Shown here: piece after piece, positions 1 to 6,795 of the stretch
Numbering within the stretch: position 1 is the stretch's first letter
Layout of the letters: each line of letters opens with the position of its first letter
NCBI GenBank assembly: GCA_019115425.1
Contig: DXDO01000082.1
Span: 1 to 12,332 of the forward strand
Length of the DNA stretch: 12,332 nucleotides
Direction: 5' to 3'
Source of the DNA: Candidatus Agathobaculum merdigallinarum
GTDB lineage: Bacteria > Bacillota > Clostridia > Oscillospirales > Butyricicoccaceae
Made by a program: the position numbers and the translations under genes
The notes under the pieces: generated by a model
The model's input: the letters and a program-made list of their open reading frames with translations, nothing else
Database searches by the model: none
Told to the model about the DNA's origin: nothing

Positions 1-561
1 CGAGCCGCCCTTGCGCCCGCGCGCGATGATATACGGCGTGTCCCCGCCGAGAAACAGCTCCTTGGACTCGACCACGTTGACAAACCCGACCGGCACGCCG
101 ATCACGAGCGCAGGCGATACCGCGCCCTCCCCGATCAGCTCGTGCAGACGGATGAGCGCGGTCGGCGCGTTGCCGATCGCAAAGATCAGCGGCCCGTCGA
201 GCCTTGCCGCGTGCTCCATCGAGACGGTCGCGCGGGTCACGCCGCGCGCCTTTGCCTCGCGCGCAACGGCCTCGTCCGCCATCAGGCAGACCGCCTTGCC
301 GCCGAGCTTTGCAAGCGTCGGCTTGCTGATGCCGGCCAGCGCCATGTTGGTGTCGGTCACGATGGTCGCGCCCGCCTCGAGCGCGGCTTTTGCCTTTTCC
401 ACCGCGTCCGGCGAAAAGCACAGGTTATCCGCATAGTCAAAATCCGCGCTTGTGTGGATGACCCGCTTGACCACCTCGGCAATACCGTCTGGGAAGGTGC
501 GGCCGCCCAGTTCCTCCGTGATGATCGCAAAGCTGCGCTTTTCGATGTCCGCGGGCTTCAT
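1..561 (-). CDS. cbiC: Precorrin-8X / cobalt-precorrin-8 methylmutase CbiC (3' end cut by window edge)
   Basis: CbiC moves the methyl group from C11 to C12 of the corrin ring, giving (cobalt-) hydrogenobyrinate/cobyrinate; it is a soluble cytoplasmic enzyme. I translated this frame by hand: it is open for 187 codons from ATG at 561 to the first base of the window, with no stop reached. Recognisable family stretches are an N-terminal ADIEKRSFAIITEEL (about 4-18), VKRVIHTSADFD around 31-42 with the catalytic histidine at about 36, IVTDTNMALAGISK around 90, and GVPVGFVNVVESKEL near 165. The visible end, GRKGGS, is the usual near-C-terminal motif, so only about 20-25 residues should be missing from a family length near 210. 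The start fits the family alignment, although the ribosome site (GGA, 4 nt upstream) is weak. The gene begins 8 nt after the cobA stop, so translation is probably coupled. The assignment is secure; cobalt-early versus cobalt-late substrate cannot be told from this gene alone. Confidence 0.95.
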   Translation of the reverse strand, partial: MKPADIEKRSFAIITEELGGRTFPDGIAEVVKRVIHTSADFDYADNLCFSPDAVEKAKAALEAGATIVTDTNMALAGISKPTLAKLGGKAVCLMADEAVAREAKARGVTRATVSMEHAARLDGPLIFAIGNAPTALIRLHELIGEGAVSPALVIGVPVGFVNVVESKELFLGGDTPYIIARGRKGGS

Positions 562-569
562 GTGTCCGT

Positions 570-1100
570 TCAAAATTCGATCCCCTTCCGCGCGCCGACG
601 CCCTTGTCAAACGGGTGGCGGCGCTTTACCATTTCCGTGATATAATCCGCACGCGCCTGCAAGCCTTCGGACGGATTGCGGCCGGTCAGCACGACCTCAA
701 GGTCGTCCGGCTTGCCGTCCAGAAATGCGATCAGTTCCTCCTCCGACAGAAAGCCGCCGGAGACCGCAGCGCACACCTCGTCCAGCACGAGCAGGGTCGC
801 GCCCTCGCGCACGGCAAAGCCGGTCGCGGCGGCAAAGGTGCGGCGGATGGCCGCGCCGCATTCCTGTTTTTCCTCCTCGGTCATCTGGAAGGAGAACTTG
901 CCGCAGGGGTTGGCCGCCAGCATGGTGACGTTTTCCTGCTTTGCCATCGCGCGGCACTCGCTCGAGGTGCCGTCCTTCAAAAACTGCACGAGCACCACCT
1001 TGCCGCCCGCGCCTGCATGCCGCACGGCAAGGCCGACCGCGGCGGTCGTTTTGCCCTTGCCTTCGCCGCAGTAAATGTGAATCAGTCCGGTTTCGCTCAT
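570..1100 (-). CDS. cobA: Cob(I)alamin/corrinoid adenosyltransferase, CobA/CobO/BtuR family
   Basis: This enzyme transfers the 5'-deoxyadenosyl group of ATP to the cobalt of a reduced corrinoid and acts in both de novo synthesis and salvage. The 176-residue protein starts MSETGLIHIYCGEGKGKTT. Its P-loop, GEGKGKTT (about 12-19), is the reversed-direction type typical of the BtuR/CobO family. VVLVQFLK (about 35-42), LLVLDEV around 104-110 and VLTGRNP near 138 are further family stretches, and the C-terminus HPFDKGVGARKGIEF matches the family ending. The ATG at 1100 overlaps the cbiP stop by 4 nt (ATGA). Lying between cbiP and cbiC, it fits adenosylation around the a,c-diamide stage. The BtuR family is distinct from PduO and EutT adenosyltransferases, and I see no features of those. 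Confidence 0.96.
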   Translation of the reverse strand: MSETGLIHIYCGEGKGKTTAAVGLAVRHAGAGGKVVLVQFLKDGTSSECRAMAKQENVTMLAANPCGKFSFQMTEEEKQECGAAIRRTFAAATGFAVREGATLLVLDEVCAAVSGGFLSEEELIAFLDGKPDDLEVVLTGRNPSEGLQARADYITEMVKRRHPFDKGVGARKGIEF

Positions 1101-2599
1101 TCTTTGCCCTCCAGTATCCGGTAAACCATGTCCATATCGAGCGACTGCCGCACGGTATCCGCCAGTCGGTCATATTGTTCTTCCTTATATTGCGCGGTGT
1201 CGTATGCCGTATCCGCGAGCGTTATGCCCTTTCGCGCGGCCAGCGCCTGCGCGAGCGCCAGCGCAACGCCCGGCGCGTCGAACACGCCGTGCAGGTAGGT
1301 GCCGTAGGCGTTTTCGGCCTGGCAGCCGTCCTCGATGGGCGCCTGACCCGCGCGGGAGAGCTGCACAAGCGGCTTTGCGTCCGCCGCGCGCGTGGTCTCG
1401 CCCATGTGGATCTCGTAGCCCGTCACCGGCATGCCGGACAGCGGCACCAGCACGCCGGAAAGCTCCCCCAGCGTACCTTCCGACTGCACGGTGGTCTTTT
1501 TCGGGTGAAACACCGTGTCGATCGGCAGCAGCCCCATGCCGCGCAGGCTGCCGCCGCCCTCCGCGCCCTCGGGGTCGGAGACCGACTGCCCCATGATCTG
1601 ATAGCCGCCGCACACGCCGAACACCGGCGTGCCCGCCGCGTGCTGCTTTAAGATCTGCGCCTCCATGCCGCTCTCGCGCAGCCATTTGAGGTCGCCCAGG
1701 GTGGACTTGGTGCCCGGCAGGATGATGAGGTCCGCGCCCTCGAGCTGGGCGGGCTTGTCCGCATAGGACACGCCCACGCTCGTCACGCGGGAAAGCGCGG
1801 AAAAATCCGTGAAGTTCGACAGCCGCGGCAGGCGCACGACCGCAATGCGGATCTGGGAAACGCCGCCCGCGCTGTCCAGCCGCTCGGATAAGCTGTCCTC
1901 GTCGTCAATATCGAACTTGCCGTACGGCACCACGCCCACGACCGGCTTGCCGGTCAGCTCCTCCAGCTGAGCAAGGCCAGGGCGCAAAATCTCCACGTCA
2001 CCGCGAAATTTGTTGATGATAAGGCCGCGGATGCGCGCCTGCTCGTCCTCCTCAAGCAGCTTTACCGTGCCGTAGAGCGACGCGAACACGCCGCCGCGGT
2101 CGATATCGCCCACGAGCAGCACAGGCGCGTCCACGAGCTTGGCCAGTCCCATGTTGACAATGTCGTCCTGCTTGAGATTGATCTCTGCCGGACTGCCCGC
2201 GCCCTCGATCACGATGATGTCATACTCGGCCGCAAGGCTGTCATACGCCTGCTTGACCACTGGGATAAGCGCCCGCTTGTCGCCCCAGTATTCGCGCGCC
2301 GTGCGGTTGCCGCGCGCCTCGCCCATCACAATGACCTGCGAGCCGACGTCGCTCGTCGGCTTGAGCAACACGGGGTTCATCCGCACATCAGGCGCAATGC
2401 CTGCCGCCTCGGCCTGCGCGGACTGCGCGCGGCCCATCTCCTTGCCGTCCGCGGTGATGAAGGAGTTGAGCGCCATGTTCTGTGCCTTGAACGGCGCGAC
2501 CGAATAGCCGTCCTGCCGGAAGATGCGGCAGAGCGCCGTACACAGCAGGCTTTTACCCGCGTTCGAGCAGGTTCCCTGTACCATGATGCACTTTGCCAT
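1097..2599 (-). CDS. cbiP: Adenosylcobyric acid synthase, glutamine-hydrolysing, CbiP/CobQ
   Basis: CbiP amidates side chains b, d, e and g of adenosylcobyrinate a,c-diamide, using four glutamines and four ATP, to give adenosylcobyric acid. The protein is 500 residues, the usual family size. An N-terminal dethiobiotin-synthetase-like ATPase domain has the loop GTCSNAGKSLL (9-19), the stretch PFKAQNMALNS (36-46) and GDIDRGGVF (164-172). A C-terminal class I glutamine amidotransferase domain has the nucleophile Cys330 in FGVCGGYQIMG and His437 in YGTYLHGVFD. I chose the ATG at 2599 because AGGAGG sits 7 nt upstream; the in-frame ATG two codons earlier is too close to it, and the longer open frame extending to 2992 is an out-of-frame reading of cobD. 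The stop of cobD shares one base with this start (TGATG). Confidence 0.97.
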   Translation of the reverse strand: MAKCIMVQGTCSNAGKSLLCTALCRIFRQDGYSVAPFKAQNMALNSFITADGKEMGRAQSAQAEAAGIAPDVRMNPVLLKPTSDVGSQVIVMGEARGNRTAREYWGDKRALIPVVKQAYDSLAAEYDIIVIEGAGSPAEINLKQDDIVNMGLAKLVDAPVLLVGDIDRGGVFASLYGTVKLLEEDEQARIRGLIINKFRGDVEILRPGLAQLEELTGKPVVGVVPYGKFDIDDEDSLSERLDSAGGVSQIRIAVVRLPRLSNFTDFSALSRVTSVGVSYADKPAQLEGADLIILPGTKSTLGDLKWLRESGMEAQILKQHAAGTPVFGVCGGYQIMGQSVSDPEGAEGGGSLRGMGLLPIDTVFHPKKTTVQSEGTLGELSGVLVPLSGMPVTGYEIHMGETTRAADAKPLVQLSRAGQAPIEDGCQAENAYGTYLHGVFDAPGVALALAQALAARKGITLADTAYDTAQYKEEQYDRLADTVRQSLDMDMVYRILEGKE

Positions 2600-3657
2600 C
2601 AGCATTCCTCCTGTATCGCGTCCAGCGCGGCAAGCAGCCACGCAGTCTCGCCCCTGGTTTTGACTGCGGTGCGATAGAAGCCCGCGCCCAGCCCGCGGTA
2701 GTTCGCGCAGCTGCGGATGAGCACGCCGCACGCCGTGAGTTTTTCCCGCAGCTCCGTGTCCTGCGAGCGGAACAATAAAAAATTCGCCTCGCTCGGGAAC
2801 ACGGTCATGCCGCGGTGGCCGAGTTCCTCCGCGAGGTAGGTGCGCTCCTGCGCGATGCGCGCCGCGGTCTGTTCCGCGAACGCGTTTTCCTGTGCGGCGG
2901 CCGCCGCGCAAGCCTGCGCAATGACCGACACATTCCACGGCTGCCCCGCGCGGTACAAGCCCTCGATCAGCTCGGTATTCGCCGTCATGCACCAGCCGAA
3001 CCGCACGCCCGGCACGGCGTACATCTTGGTATAGGCCCGCAGCAGCACCAGCTTAGGGCAGTCCGCGAGCAGGCCTTTCAGTGTGTGCCGCGCGCCGTCC
3101 GTCAGGAAATCCTGAAAGCACTCGTCCACGATGATCCACGCACCGTATTCCGCGCATTTCTCCACGATCCTGTGCAGAAGCGGCGGCTCGATCGTGCGCC
3201 CGGTCGGGTTGTTAGGATTGCACAAATAGACTGCATCGATTTCGGGCGTCATATCCGAAAGGATGCGCTCGGTCACCGCGAACCCCTCGTCCTCGCGCAG
3301 CAGATGGAAGCGGACATCCGCGCCCGCGAGCGTGCGCTCGTATTCCGCGAAAGTCGGCGCGGTCAGCAGCGCGGTTTTGGGGCGCAGCACAGCCGCCAGC
3401 CGGTCGAGCACGTCCGCCGCGCCGTTCCCGCAGTAGAGCCAGTCCGGACAGACACCCTCCGCCGCACCGATCGCGCGCCGCGCCGCGCGGCAGAACGGAT
3501 CGGGATAGCGCGTGCAGTCCTCGACCGCGTGGTGCATCGCCTGTTTCACCGTTTCTGGGATGCCGAACGGGTTGATATTCGCAGAAAGATCGAGCGGCAT
3601 ACGGCCGCAGGCTTCCGCATAGGAATACACGTCTCCGCCGTGTACATATTCGGGCAT
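2599..3657 (-). CDS. cobD: L-threonine-O-3-phosphate decarboxylase CobD
   Basis: CobD is a PLP enzyme that decarboxylates L-threonine phosphate to (R)-1-aminopropan-2-ol phosphate, the linker joined to cobyric acid by CbiB. It is a class I/II aminotransferase-fold protein of 352 residues. The N-terminus HGGDVYSYAE...LDLSANINPFG (6-32) is characteristic of CobD rather than of its relative HisC. PLP-binding positions visible are NPNNPTG (147-153), Asp178 in IIVDECF, the Schiff-base Lys211 in YTKMYAVPGVRFGW, and Arg329 in GFYRTAVK near the C-terminus, which should bind the substrate carboxylate. The ATG at 3657 has AGGAGG about 6 nt upstream and lies 16 nt after the cbiB stop. The neighbours cbiB and cbiP, which make its partner and the co-substrate, settle the choice over histidinol-phosphate aminotransferase. 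Confidence 0.96.
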   Translation of the reverse strand: MPEYVHGGDVYSYAEACGRMPLDLSANINPFGIPETVKQAMHHAVEDCTRYPDPFCRAARRAIGAAEGVCPDWLYCGNGAADVLDRLAAVLRPKTALLTAPTFAEYERTLAGADVRFHLLREDEGFAVTERILSDMTPEIDAVYLCNPNNPTGRTIEPPLLHRIVEKCAEYGAWIIVDECFQDFLTDGARHTLKGLLADCPKLVLLRAYTKMYAVPGVRFGWCMTANTELIEGLYRAGQPWNVSVIAQACAAAAAQENAFAEQTAARIAQERTYLAEELGHRGMTVFPSEANFLLFRSQDTELREKLTACGVLIRSCANYRGLGAGFYRTAVKTRGETAWLLAALDAIQEEC

Positions 3658-3673
3658 ATCGTCCCTCCTTCCG

Positions 3674-4642
3674 TCAACCGAGCGGCGGCCAGTCCAGAAT
3701 CAGCCGCACCATCGCGCATAGCACGAGCGCGAGCACGCTCGCCGTGGTCATCAGGTCGATCGACCGCAGGATATCCCCGCGATTGATCTCGCGGTCTGGG
3801 TCGCCGAACGCCGCTTTTTTCACTGTCTTGCCGAAATAGCTCGCATCGCCGCCTAGCTGCACATGCAGCGCGCCCGCGCAGGCCGACTCGGTCTGTCCCG
3901 CGTTGGGGCTTTTGTGCCGGTTGCGGTCGCGGCGATAGACGCGCAGCGCGTTGCGGTTGTCCAGATGCAGCATGCCCGCGCCCGCGATCATGCAGGCGGC
4001 GGCCAGCCGCGCGGGAATAAAGTTGAAAATATCGTCCATCCGGGCGGAAAACTTGCCCAGATATTCGTACTTATCGTTGTGGTAGCCGACCATCGAGTCC
4101 AGCGTGTTGACCGCTTTGTAGAGAAAGCCCAGCGGCGCGCCGCCGATCAGCATGAAGATCATGGGTGAGACCACGCCGTCGGTCGTGTTCTCCGCCACGG
4201 TCTCGACTGCGGCCTTGATGACGCCTTCCTTGTCGAGCGCCGCCGTGTCGCGGCCGACATACATCGCGACCGCCTTGCGGCCCGCGTCGAGCGATTCGTC
4301 CAGCGCGGAATACACATGCACGCCCGCGTCCGCAAGGCTCTTGCGCGCGAACAGCGTCCAGCACAGCAGCGCTTCCGCTCCAAAGCCCAGCCAGAAGTTC
4401 ACATCTCGCAGCCAGCGCAGCAGGAAAAACGGCACGGCAAAGCTCACGCCGCACACAATGATCCACAGAATCACGCCCGCAGCGGTCAGCGCGCGCGGGG
4501 TTTGGGGGAAAATCCGCCGCAGCAGCTTTTCCGAAAGCGATACCAGCTTGCCCACCGCGCAGATCGGGTGCGGCAGCTTTTGGGGGTCGCCGAAAATCCA
4601 GTCCAGCAAAAAGCCGAGCAGTACGGCACAGGTCACATACAT
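3674..4642 (-). CDS. cbiB: Adenosylcobinamide-phosphate synthase CbiB (integral membrane)
   Basis: CbiB joins aminopropanol phosphate to adenosylcobyric acid at the cytoplasmic membrane, giving adenosylcobinamide phosphate. The protein is 322 residues with hydrophobic segments near 2-16, 52-78, 85-98, 160-175, 208-225 and 295-316. Conserved family stretches are LDWIFGDPQKLPHP (13-26), GRDTAALD (130-137), AVETVAENTTDGVVSP (145-160), NTLDSMVGY (179-187), DDIFNFIPARL (203-213) and SPNAGQTESACAGAL (245-259). I chose the ATG at 4642, whose product begins MYVTCAVLLGFLLDW as in the family; the longer frame up to 4723 adds an arginine- and glycine-rich leader that is an out-of-frame reading of the upstream gene. 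The start overlaps that gene's end by 10 nt. Its ribosome site (AAAGGA) is weak, so it probably depends on translational coupling. Confidence 0.96.
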   Translation of the reverse strand: MYVTCAVLLGFLLDWIFGDPQKLPHPICAVGKLVSLSEKLLRRIFPQTPRALTAAGVILWIIVCGVSFAVPFFLLRWLRDVNFWLGFGAEALLCWTLFARKSLADAGVHVYSALDESLDAGRKAVAMYVGRDTAALDKEGVIKAAVETVAENTTDGVVSPMIFMLIGGAPLGFLYKAVNTLDSMVGYHNDKYEYLGKFSARMDDIFNFIPARLAAACMIAGAGMLHLDNRNALRVYRRDRNRHKSPNAGQTESACAGALHVQLGGDASYFGKTVKKAAFGDPDREINRGDILRSIDLMTTASVLALVLCAMVRLILDWPPLG

Positions 4643-4968
4643 GGCTTTTTTCCTTTGATCCACTGCGGCACGCCCGCCACCACGCGCACGACCGCGTCCG
4701 CCTCCTCTGCGAGTGCGCAGCACAGATGGCCGACCGCCTCGCGGTAGTCCTCGTCCGCGCGGGCCAGCGGCACCACGCCGCAGCCGACCTCGTCGCAGGT
4801 GATCACATGCCCGCGTAAGGCCTCCAGCAGCGCCATCGGGTCGCGTCCGGCGGCAAGCTCGTCCCGCACGCGCGCATGCAGGTTTTGAACAAGCGGCAGC
4901 GCAGGATACAGCCGCTTTGCGAGCGCGGCCTTGCCCTGATACGCGCCGCCAACCAATAATACCGTCAT
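4633..4968 (-). CDS. Short CobU-like protein (truncated adenosylcobinamide kinase/guanylyltransferase fold)
   Basis: This 111-residue protein resembles CobU at both ends but lacks the middle. It starts MTVLLVGGAYQGKAALAKRL, with a P-loop-like GGAYQGK (7-13) in place of the usual GGxxSGKS. It then passes quickly to CDEVGCGVVPLARADEDYREAVG (58-80), matching the NEVGxGIVP region of canonical CobU, and ends CCALAEEADAVVRVVAGVPQWIKG, like the CobU C-terminus. The region that carries the guanylylated histidine in full CobU is absent, so bifunctional activity is unlikely. I recall similar short CobU-like genes in clostridial cobalamin operons; their exact role is not known to me. The ATG at 4968 overlaps the cobS stop by 4 nt, with GGAGG upstream. 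A full-length CobU lies just upstream of cobS, so this is either an accessory subunit or a specialised kinase or transferase. The fold call is fairly secure; the function is not. Confidence 0.82.
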   Translation of the reverse strand: MTVLLVGGAYQGKAALAKRLYPALPLVQNLHARVRDELAAGRDPMALLEALRGHVITCDEVGCGVVPLARADEDYREAVGHLCCALAEEADAVVRVVAGVPQWIKGKKPCM

Positions 4969-5753
4969 ACCATCAGCCCTCCAAACGCGGCACACGCGAG
5001 CGCAATAAGCTCGGACAGCGAAATGCAGAAGCCCGCCAGGTCGCCCGTGATGCCGCCGAAAATCCGGCGGCTCAGCCGTTCATGCAGTCCGTACCACAGC
5101 AGCAGCACGACCGCCCAAACCTTCGCTGCACGGATACCATACGGCACCGTATACACTAGCAGCCCCGCCGCGGTCACAAACAGCGCAAATTCGATCATCA
5201 GCGCCACGGCGACCACCTTTTTGTCGCTGTTCTCCGCGAAAAGATGCGCCAGCCCGGTGTCCTTCGCGCAGGGCGACAACACGATCTTGCATCCGCCCAG
5301 CGTGCGCGCCACAGCAAAGCCCAAAAACACCACCGGCAGCAGCGCGGGCGTCTCGTAAATCTGCGCAAAGCACGCCGCCTCGGCCAGCAGGAACGCCCCC
5401 AGCCATATCAGCCCGAACGCGCCGACATGCGGGTCTTTCAGGATCGCGAGCCGCTTCTCGCGGTCGCCGTAGGAGCAGAGCGCGTCGCAGGTGTCGCACA
5501 GGCCGTCCAGATGGATACCGCCCGAGATCATGAGCGGAATGAGCGCCGCACCGACGGCATAAAACAGCGCCGCCGCGCCGAAATGCGCGCAGAACAGGTA
5601 CCACAGCCACTCCATCGCGCCGATCAGCACGCCGACCAGCGGCAGGAAGGACAGCGCCCAGCGCATGGTTTTTTTCTCCCACTGCACCTGCGGCACGGGC
5701 ACCGCCGAATAGAGCGAAAACGCAACCAACAGGCCGCTCCATGCACTTTTCAC
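4965..5753 (-). CDS. cobS: Adenosylcobinamide-GDP ribazoletransferase (cobalamin synthase) CobS
   Basis: CobS is the membrane enzyme that joins adenosylcobinamide-GDP to alpha-ribazole (or its phosphate), the step that assembles the lower ligand. With the GTG start used here the protein is 262 residues, close to the usual 245-260. The acidic signature GGIHLDGLCDTCDALCS (78-94) and the following RLAILKDPHVGAFG (101-114) are the diagnostic motifs, thought to bind metal and substrate. Several hydrophobic segments follow (about 30-80, 112-150 and 183-245). The GTG at 5753 is preferred over the ATG at 5792 because an extended AGGAGGAGG ends 7 nt before it, the product then begins KSAWSGLLVAFSLYSAVPVP as in the family, and it gives a 4-nt GTGA overlap with cobU. 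The downstream short CobU-like gene overlaps its stop by 4 nt. Confidence 0.95.
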   Translation of the reverse strand: MKSAWSGLLVAFSLYSAVPVPQVQWEKKTMRWALSFLPLVGVLIGAMEWLWYLFCAHFGAAALFYAVGAALIPLMISGGIHLDGLCDTCDALCSYGDREKRLAILKDPHVGAFGLIWLGAFLLAEAACFAQIYETPALLPVVFLGFAVARTLGGCKIVLSPCAKDTGLAHLFAENSDKKVVAVALMIEFALFVTAAGLLVYTVPYGIRAAKVWAVVLLLWYGLHERLSRRIFGGITGDLAGFCISLSELIALACAAFGGLMV

Positions 5754-6280
5754 CGTGTTTCCTCCTCCTTTATGGGCAGTAAAATACCGCACACCGATTC
5801 ATAGACTGCATCCGCGCGGGCGCAGAGCGCGGCGTTCAGCCGCCCAAGCAAGTGGATATACCGAACGGCCTCTGCCGGATAAGGCAGGCCGTCCGAAAAA
5901 ATTTCGTTGGTGACAACGACCAGCGTTTCGCAGCAGTCTTGCAGGCGCTCGATCCCTGCAAGGATGCTGCCGAACGCTGCGTCCTTCGCGCCTTCGGGCG
6001 CAAACAGCTCGTTGGCCAGCAGGTTGCCCAAATCCTCGAGCAGGATGCCGTCATACCGCCGGTCAAGTTTCAGCCCTGCGAGGTCCAGCGGCCGTTCGAC
6101 CGTCTGGAATCCCTTGCCCTGCCGCAGGACGCGGTGCCGCGCAATGCGCTTCTCCGCCGTCGCGCCAAAGGGCTGCATGGTCGCCAGATACAGGCGGGAG
6201 ACCGGCGCACGCTCGCACAAAATCCGCTCCGCGTGCGCGGACTTGCCGCTCGCGGAGCCGCCAGTGACAAGGATCAGCAT
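5750..6280 (-). CDS. cobU: Adenosylcobinamide kinase / adenosylcobinamide-phosphate guanylyltransferase CobU
   Basis: CobU phosphorylates adenosylcobinamide and then transfers GMP to give adenosylcobinamide-GDP, the substrate of CobS. The protein is 176 residues, a normal length. It has the P-loop GGSASGKS (7-14), YLATMQPF (31-38), and EKRIARHRVLR (43-53), whose His49 should correspond to the histidine that becomes guanylylated, followed by FQTVERPLDL (58-67). ILLEDLGNLLANELF (79-93) replaces the more familiar DxxTxW region. The usual NEVGxGIVP is instead NEIFSDGLPY (125-134), a divergent form that I believe occurs in clostridial CobU proteins. The C-terminus GRLNAALCARADAV...CGILLPIK fits the family. 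The ATG at 6280 has AGGAGGG 5 nt upstream, in the 34-nt gap after the unknown gene. It overlaps cobS by 4 nt. Confidence 0.93.
   Translation of the reverse strand: MLILVTGGSASGKSAHAERILCERAPVSRLYLATMQPFGATAEKRIARHRVLRQGKGFQTVERPLDLAGLKLDRRYDGILLEDLGNLLANELFAPEGAKDAAFGSILAGIERLQDCCETLVVVTNEIFSDGLPYPAEAVRYIHLLGRLNAALCARADAVYESVCGILLPIKEEETR
5761..5769 (-). promoter_or_regulatory. Ribosome binding site fixing the GTG start of cobS
   Basis: On the minus strand this reads AGGAGGAGG and ends 7 nt before the GTG at 5753. It lies inside the last codons of cobU. It is the reason for choosing a GTG start for cobS over the in-frame ATG 13 codons upstream, which has no comparable site. Confidence 0.8.
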
Positions 6281-6314
6281 GGTTTCCCTCCTGTATCGCA
6301 GAACTTATTTTGTT

Positions 6315-6761
6315 TCATTTCTCTGGGAAGCCGGGCAGCAGACGCGCAATCGGCTGCCCTTCTATCACGTTCGCTGCAAGAATCCGCTCGGTACCGCGAT
6401 AGATGTCCAGCGCAGCGGCATCAGGGTAATACATGATGTGATAGCTGCCCGCAGCACGGTAATCCACATGAACAGCATACCGCGCGTCATCGGAAAACTG
6501 GTTTTGCGAAGCCCACCTGCGCCGCACCTTTGTTTCGCACAGCACCTGATACAAAGCTTCGACATCCTGCGTCTGTCTTGCCTCAAATTGTGTGCCTGGA
6601 TTTTCCAATCCCAGCACCTGTACTGCCATCGGCTGTTCGGCTGGCAGATACTCCACAACCGTATGCACAGCCAGAAAGCGAAAGCCTGTCGCCCCTGCCG
6701 CGACCACAAATATAACCAACAGCGTTACGATCAAAAAGCGTTTTTTCATGTCTTTCACCAT
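6315..6761 (-). CDS. Unrecognised small membrane-anchored protein inside the cobalamin operon
   Basis: I do not recognise this 148-residue protein. It has a positively charged start (MVKDMKKR), one hydrophobic segment of about 19 residues (FLIVTLLVIFVVAAGATGF), then about 120 mostly polar residues with no lipobox cysteine, no nucleotide-binding motif and no resemblance to a cobalamin enzyme known to me. This suggests an N-terminal anchor with an extracytoplasmic domain, or less likely a secreted protein. Three in-frame ATGs exist (6767, 6761 and 6749). I chose 6761 because GAGGTG at 6770-6775 is 8 nt upstream; for 6767 that site is only 2 nt away, and 6749 has no clear site of its own. The coding region is AT-richer and less biased at third positions than its neighbours, hinting at insertion or relaxed selection. 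It lies between cobT and cobU on the same strand and should be co-transcribed. A role in corrinoid handling at the membrane is possible but unsupported. Confidence 0.7.
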   Translation of the reverse strand: MVKDMKKRFLIVTLLVIFVVAAGATGFRFLAVHTVVEYLPAEQPMAVQVLGLENPGTQFEARQTQDVEALYQVLCETKVRRRWASQNQFSDDARYAVHVDYRAAGSYHIMYYPDAAALDIYRGTERILAANVIEGQPIARLLPGFPEK

Positions 6762-6765
6762 TCTC

Positions 6766-6795
6766 ATCCCACCTCTGCAATTTCAGAGATGGGAT
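6766..6795 (-). promoter_or_regulatory. Hairpin covering the ribosome site of the unknown gene
   Basis: On the minus strand ATCCCATCTCTG and CAGAGGTGGGAT form a 12-bp stem with a 6-nt loop (AAATTG). All pairs are Watson-Crick except one U-G wobble; on the plus strand that position would be an A-C mismatch, so the structure fits a minus-strand transcript better. The 5' arm starts at the last base of the cobT stop codon. The 3' arm holds GAGGTG, the likely ribosome site of the next gene, and its last two bases begin the first possible ATG. No U-run follows, so it is not a standard intrinsic terminator. It may couple translation of the unknown gene to cobT, or may stabilise or process the RNA. 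Confidence 0.6.

Noticed and set aside
2599..3657. Histidinol-phosphate aminotransferase (HisC) for the PLP enzyme
   Set aside because: The N-terminal HGGD and SANINPFG motifs and position between cbiB and cbiP point to CobD.
2607..6299. 13-nt direct repeat CCTCCTGTATCGC at 2607-2619 and 6287-6299, upstream of cbiP and cobU
   Set aside because: Both copies include a ribosome site (AGGAGG on the minus strand). About one 13-nt match is expected by chance in a sequence of this length, so I see no reason to infer duplication.
6766..6795. Intrinsic terminator after cobT
   Set aside because: The stem is good but no U-run follows on the minus strand, and cobU, cobS and later pathway genes continue downstream on the same strand.
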